Positions 52,701 through 54,503 of a DNA stretch of 54,503 nt are shown here, piece after piece. This DNA is from 66-474 sp051961995. Its GTDB lineage: Bacteria; Pseudomonadota; Gammaproteobacteria; Xanthomonadales; Rhodanobacteraceae. The notes beneath the pieces are model-generated. The model was not told the DNA's origin and did not search any database. It was given only the letters and a program-made list of their open reading frames with translations. The DNA is taken from NCBI GenBank assembly GCA_051961995.1, contig JBQCCR010000085.1, positions 1 through 54,503 of the forward strand, written 5' to 3'. Position numbers and translations under genes: made by a program. Numbering within the stretch: the stretch's first letter is position 1; every line of letters starts with the position of its first letter.

Positions 52701-54503
52701 GCTCCGGGGGCGGTCAACGCAACCAGCACCGATGCGGTGAATGGCTCGCAACTGGATGCGACCAACCAGACGATGACCGCGCTCGGCGACTCGGTCGCCA
52801 GCGGTTTGGGCGGGACTTCGAGCTACGACTCGACCACCGGGACGGTGACGACCGCTCTCAGCGTGGGCGGCAACAGCTACAGCGACGTCGACAGTGCGTT
52901 GAACGCGGTGAACGCCACCGCCAGCGAAGGCTGGAATCTCTCGGCCAACGGCGGCACGGCGGTGAACATCGCGCCGGGCGCGACGGTGGATGTGGCACAA
53001 GGCAACAACGTGGTGGTCAGCCAGGACAGCACCACCGGCGATCTGACGGTGGCGACCTCGATGACGCCGAGCTTCACCAGCGTGACCACGACCGGTGACC
53101 TCACCGTGGGCGGCAATGCGAACGTCACGAGCGACTTGAGCGTGGGTGGCAATGCCGACATCACCGGCGATCAAAGCGTCGGTGGCAACCAGACGGTGAC
53201 CGGCAACTCCAGCATCGGCGGCACGCAGACCGTAACGGGCATGCTCAACGCCAATGGCGGCCTGACGGTGGCGAATGGCCAGACCGTGGCACTGGGTGAC
53301 AACGTCGTCACCGGTGTAGCCGACGGCAACGTCGCGCCGGGCAGCACCGATGCGGTGAATGGCGAACAGCTCTTTGCCGCGCAAACGCATTTCTATAGCG
53401 TCAACAGCGCCGATTCGACCGCTGGCAACTACAACAACGATGGTGCGACGGGTGCGGACGCGCTTGCCGCAGGCGTCGGTGCCTCCGCCACGGGCGACAA
53501 CAGTCTCGCCATCGGCTCGTCGGCCATAGCTGCCAATGTCGGTGATATTGCCATCGGCAATGGTGCATCGGCCGACAACGGCGGTTGCCTCGGTTGCAAA
53601 GGGGCGGTCGCGTTGGGGGTGAATGCGAGCGCAAGCGCCGATCCGGCCGGAATCGGTGGGGTCGCGATTGGCTATGCGGCTCAGTCGGTTGGCGTGGCGG
53701 TCGGGTACTCGGCGCGGGCTACCGGATCCGATGGCACCGCGGTCGGCATTTTCTCCACCGCGAGCGGCAGCAAGGCGACAGCATTGGGCAACAGTGCCCA
53801 TGCGAGCGGCGCCAACTCGATCGCGCTTGGCGTTGCCGCGACGACCATTGCGGCGGGCGGGGTTGCAATTGGACAAGGCAGCCAGGCGAACAACAGCAAC
53901 AGCGTCGCGCTCGGCAATCGCAGCGTGACGTCTTCGATCATTGCAACTACCGGCACCACCATCAACGGCAACAGCTACAGCTTCGCAGGGACAACGCCCG
54001 GCGGCACCGTCAGTATCGGCGGTTCCAGCGGTTTTGGCGGCGTGCCGACACGCACAATTACCAATGTCGCGGCGGGGCAGATAGGCGCTGCTTCGACGGA
54101 TGCGGTCAACGGCTCGGAGTTGTTTGCAACCAACCAGGCAGTGACCGCAATCGGCAGTCAGGTCTCGGCCGATGCAACCATCGTTGATGACCTTGGCAAT
54201 TCGGTGGCCAGCGGTTTGGGCGGGACTTCGAGCTACGACTCGACCACCGGGACGGTGACGACCGCTCTCAGCATGGGCGGCAATTCCTATACCGACGTCA
54301 ATAGTGCGTTGAACGCGGTGAATGCCACCGCCAGCGAAGGCTGGAATCTGTCGGCCAACGGCGGCACGGCGGTGAACATCGCGCCGGGTGCAACGGTGGA
54401 TGTGGCACAAGGCAACAACGTCGTGGTCAGCCAGGACAGCACCACCGGCGACCTGACGGTGGCGACTTCGATGACGCCAAGCTTCACCAGCGTGACCACG
54501 ACC
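49710..54503 (+). CDS. Giant trimeric autotransporter adhesin (YadA-like), 3' end outside window
   Basis: At least 1,598 codons with no stop before the window edge. N-terminal ESPR-type extended signal (NKVYSLVWNRSRMQVEVASE), then a hydrophobic signal core (LMLKLLAAAIVLSGSLGWA) with cleavage near SFAAQTA (about residue 65). The passenger has many YadA-head 14-residue-type repeats (AIG..A.A.G..S.ALG pattern), neck/HIM-type motifs STDAVNGSQLYA, STDAVNGSQLDA, STDAVNGEQLFA and STDAVNGSELFA, and long stalk-like modules with NLSANGGT.VNIAPGATVDV. The C-terminal membrane anchor is not in view. Surface adhesion or biofilm role; secreted through its own beta-barrel (type Vc). Confidence 0.93.
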   Translation, partial: MNKVYSLVWNRSRMQVEVASELAHSRAGGTSGKGCGAGAPLMLKLLAAAIVLSGSLGWATQSFAAQTACTFDNVANGTMFCGFGANATGNGAVAIGDTAVATGDGTSAFGDGAEATNTSASAFGENTLAAGVGSSAFGNGAKSYGNQSTAIGGGSQAGVSGGLTNQSIALGANSGATGDQSTALGNNAMAQGNSSIAIGGDDVDKVAQATYTATINGTSETKTGAQLFTDLTGSTAIASGVYHAATAGDSSVALGPQAMAGGTSAGSTPGGAWTPSGEFDVAIGTQAQATGFSSIALGTGAAATADTSFAIGPNAHASAPTTIAFGVSALASQTNAVAIGTGGTTAATYTQATGAGATAIGGDATAGAKASGTNAIAIGGQSVSSGTSAIAIGTSTTATNPNDVALGAGSTTAASSAGPYTIISGSTAAGTPVATNGVVSVGSAGKERQIQNVAAGTIAATSTDAVNGSQLYAVGTQVNSNSTAIANNTTAIGNVATLATEGWNLSANGGTPVNIAPGATVDVAQGSNIVVTQDSTTGDLTVATSMTPTFTSVTTTNDLTVGGNADITGDQSVGGNQTVTGTSSIGGTQTVTGMLNANGGLTVANGQTVDMGGNVVSNVGDAVSSGDAVNLGQLNTATAGVETHFFSVNSTDSTAGNYNNDGATGLDSLAAGVGTSTLGNYGTAVGANAYTGAAANATAVGAFAYANGTGASALGSHAKAIGGGAVALGQGSYVGSSYGTAIGPATIAQGYSSVAVGDLAHAYGLHSVALGYFASANNTSGVALGPQASANNANDVALGAGSTTAAPSAGPYTIISGDSNVAATPVAANGVVSVGSAGKERQIQNVANGTLSATSTDAVNGSQLYAVGTQVNTNTTGIATNTTNIAANTTAITDATTNLDNLGTSVASTLGAGTTYDSATGTISGFSQPIDTVSATGAVSGPTSETTVGDALTQLNSNVDNTANIAVKYDAAGGNTITLGATGGTGAPAGGVTITNLAPGAVNATSTDAVNGSQLDATNQTMTALGDSVASGLGGTSSYDSTTGTVTTALSVGGNSYSDVDSALNAVNATASEGWNLSANGGTAVNIAPGATVDVAQGNNVVVSQDSTTGDLTVATSMTPSFTSVTTTGDLTVGGNANVTSDLSVGGNADITGDQSVGGNQTVTGNSSIGGTQTVTGMLNANGGLTVANGQTVALGDNVVTGVADGNVAPGSTDAVNGEQLFAAQTHFYSVNSADSTAGNYNNDGATGADALAAGVGASATGDNSLAIGSSAIAANVGDIAIGNGASADNGGCLGCKGAVALGVNASASADPAGIGGVAIGYAAQSVGVAVGYSARATGSDGTAVGIFSTASGSKATALGNSAHASGANSIALGVAATTIAAGGVAIGQGSQANNSNSVALGNRSVTSSIIATTGTTINGNSYSFAGTTPGGTVSIGGSSGFGGVPTRTITNVAAGQIGAASTDAVNGSELFATNQAVTAIGSQVSADATIVDDLGNSVASGLGGTSSYDSTTGTVTTALSMGGNSYTDVNSALNAVNATASEGWNLSANGGTAVNIAPGATVDVAQGNNVVVSQDSTTGDLTVATSMTPSFTSVTTT
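52800..53093 (+). repeat. Stalk module repeat 1 within the adhesin gene
   Basis: This 294-base stretch is nearly identical to 54210-54503; the first ~70 bases (from AGCGGTTTGGGCGGGACTTC) are identical. A related shorter module is at about 51196-51360. The spacing between the copies is 1,410 bases, so a whole head-neck-stalk block has been duplicated. Confidence 0.92.
54210..54503 (+). repeat. Stalk module repeat 2 within the adhesin gene (runs off window)
   Basis: Copy of 52800-53093 with scattered silent changes and a few substitutions. It reaches the window edge, so the repeat may continue. Confidence 0.92.

Noticed and set aside
52422..54410. A 662-codon minus-strand open frame
   Set aside because: It is antisense to the adhesin gene; its apparent repeats only mirror the sense-strand repeats.

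Overview
The window is a high-G+C gammaproteobacterial chromosome segment. The gene order prmB-aroC-...-asd-fimV-truA-trpF-trpB-trpA-accD-folC-(SPOR)-cvpA-purF, the repeat-rich intergenic spaces and the protein flavour point to the Xanthomonadales/Lysobacterales, most likely Rhodanobacteraceae (Rhodanobacter/Dyella type). The genus is an inference. I see no tRNA, rRNA, CRISPR array, prophage or transposase gene.

Layout. (1) 1-1.2 kb: a heptanucleotide tandem array running straight into dcd, then a small lipoprotein. (2) 1.3-7.4 kb, minus strand: a tightly packed operon for 5-oxoproline (pyroglutamate) use: dienelactone-hydrolase-like protein, HIT protein, pxpB, pxpC, pxpA, the two-subunit DUF969/DUF979 permease, and pcp. 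Pcp frees pyroglutamate from peptides, the permease probably moves it, and PxpABC opens it to glutamate with ATP. This operon has been invaded by several palindromic repeats, some read in frame as protein. (3) 7.5-12.6 kb: housekeeping genes rimO, greB, an MltD-like transglycosylase, a hypothetical gene and psd. (4) 12.6-28.8 kb: the conserved prmB-to-purF block (translation, shikimate/aspartate/tryptophan pathways, FimV polarity hub, fatty acid and folate synthesis, purine entry). (5) 28.9-45.1 kb: an accessory region of small, mostly monocistronic genes (DUF2235, DUF455, cytochrome c with a membrane partner, amidohydrolase, three cupins, aspartyl-protease-like protein, nitronate monooxygenase-like protein, DUF2268 peptidase, a trypsin-cytochrome P460 fusion, a GlxA-type regulator, threonine dehydratase, CBS protein, small membrane proteins) separated by REP-like palindromes. 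(6) 45.2-48.5 kb: ppsA and its divergent regulator ppsR. (7) 48.8 kb to the right edge: a DUF1249 gene and the first ~1,600 codons of a giant trimeric autotransporter adhesin, cut by the window edge.

The most unusual features are: palindromic elements read in frame inside pxpC and pxpB, encoding the same NEPDP peptide core; a two-hairpin repeat whose two copies differ by compensatory base changes; two unrelated 7-bp tandem arrays that each abut a start codon (dcd, asd) and leave no ribosome binding site; a secreted trypsin-like protease fused to a cytochrome P460 domain; a Glu in place of the catalytic Asp of Psd; several genes whose stop codon is supplied by a REP element; and an orphan minus-strand terminator that could end a small RNA.
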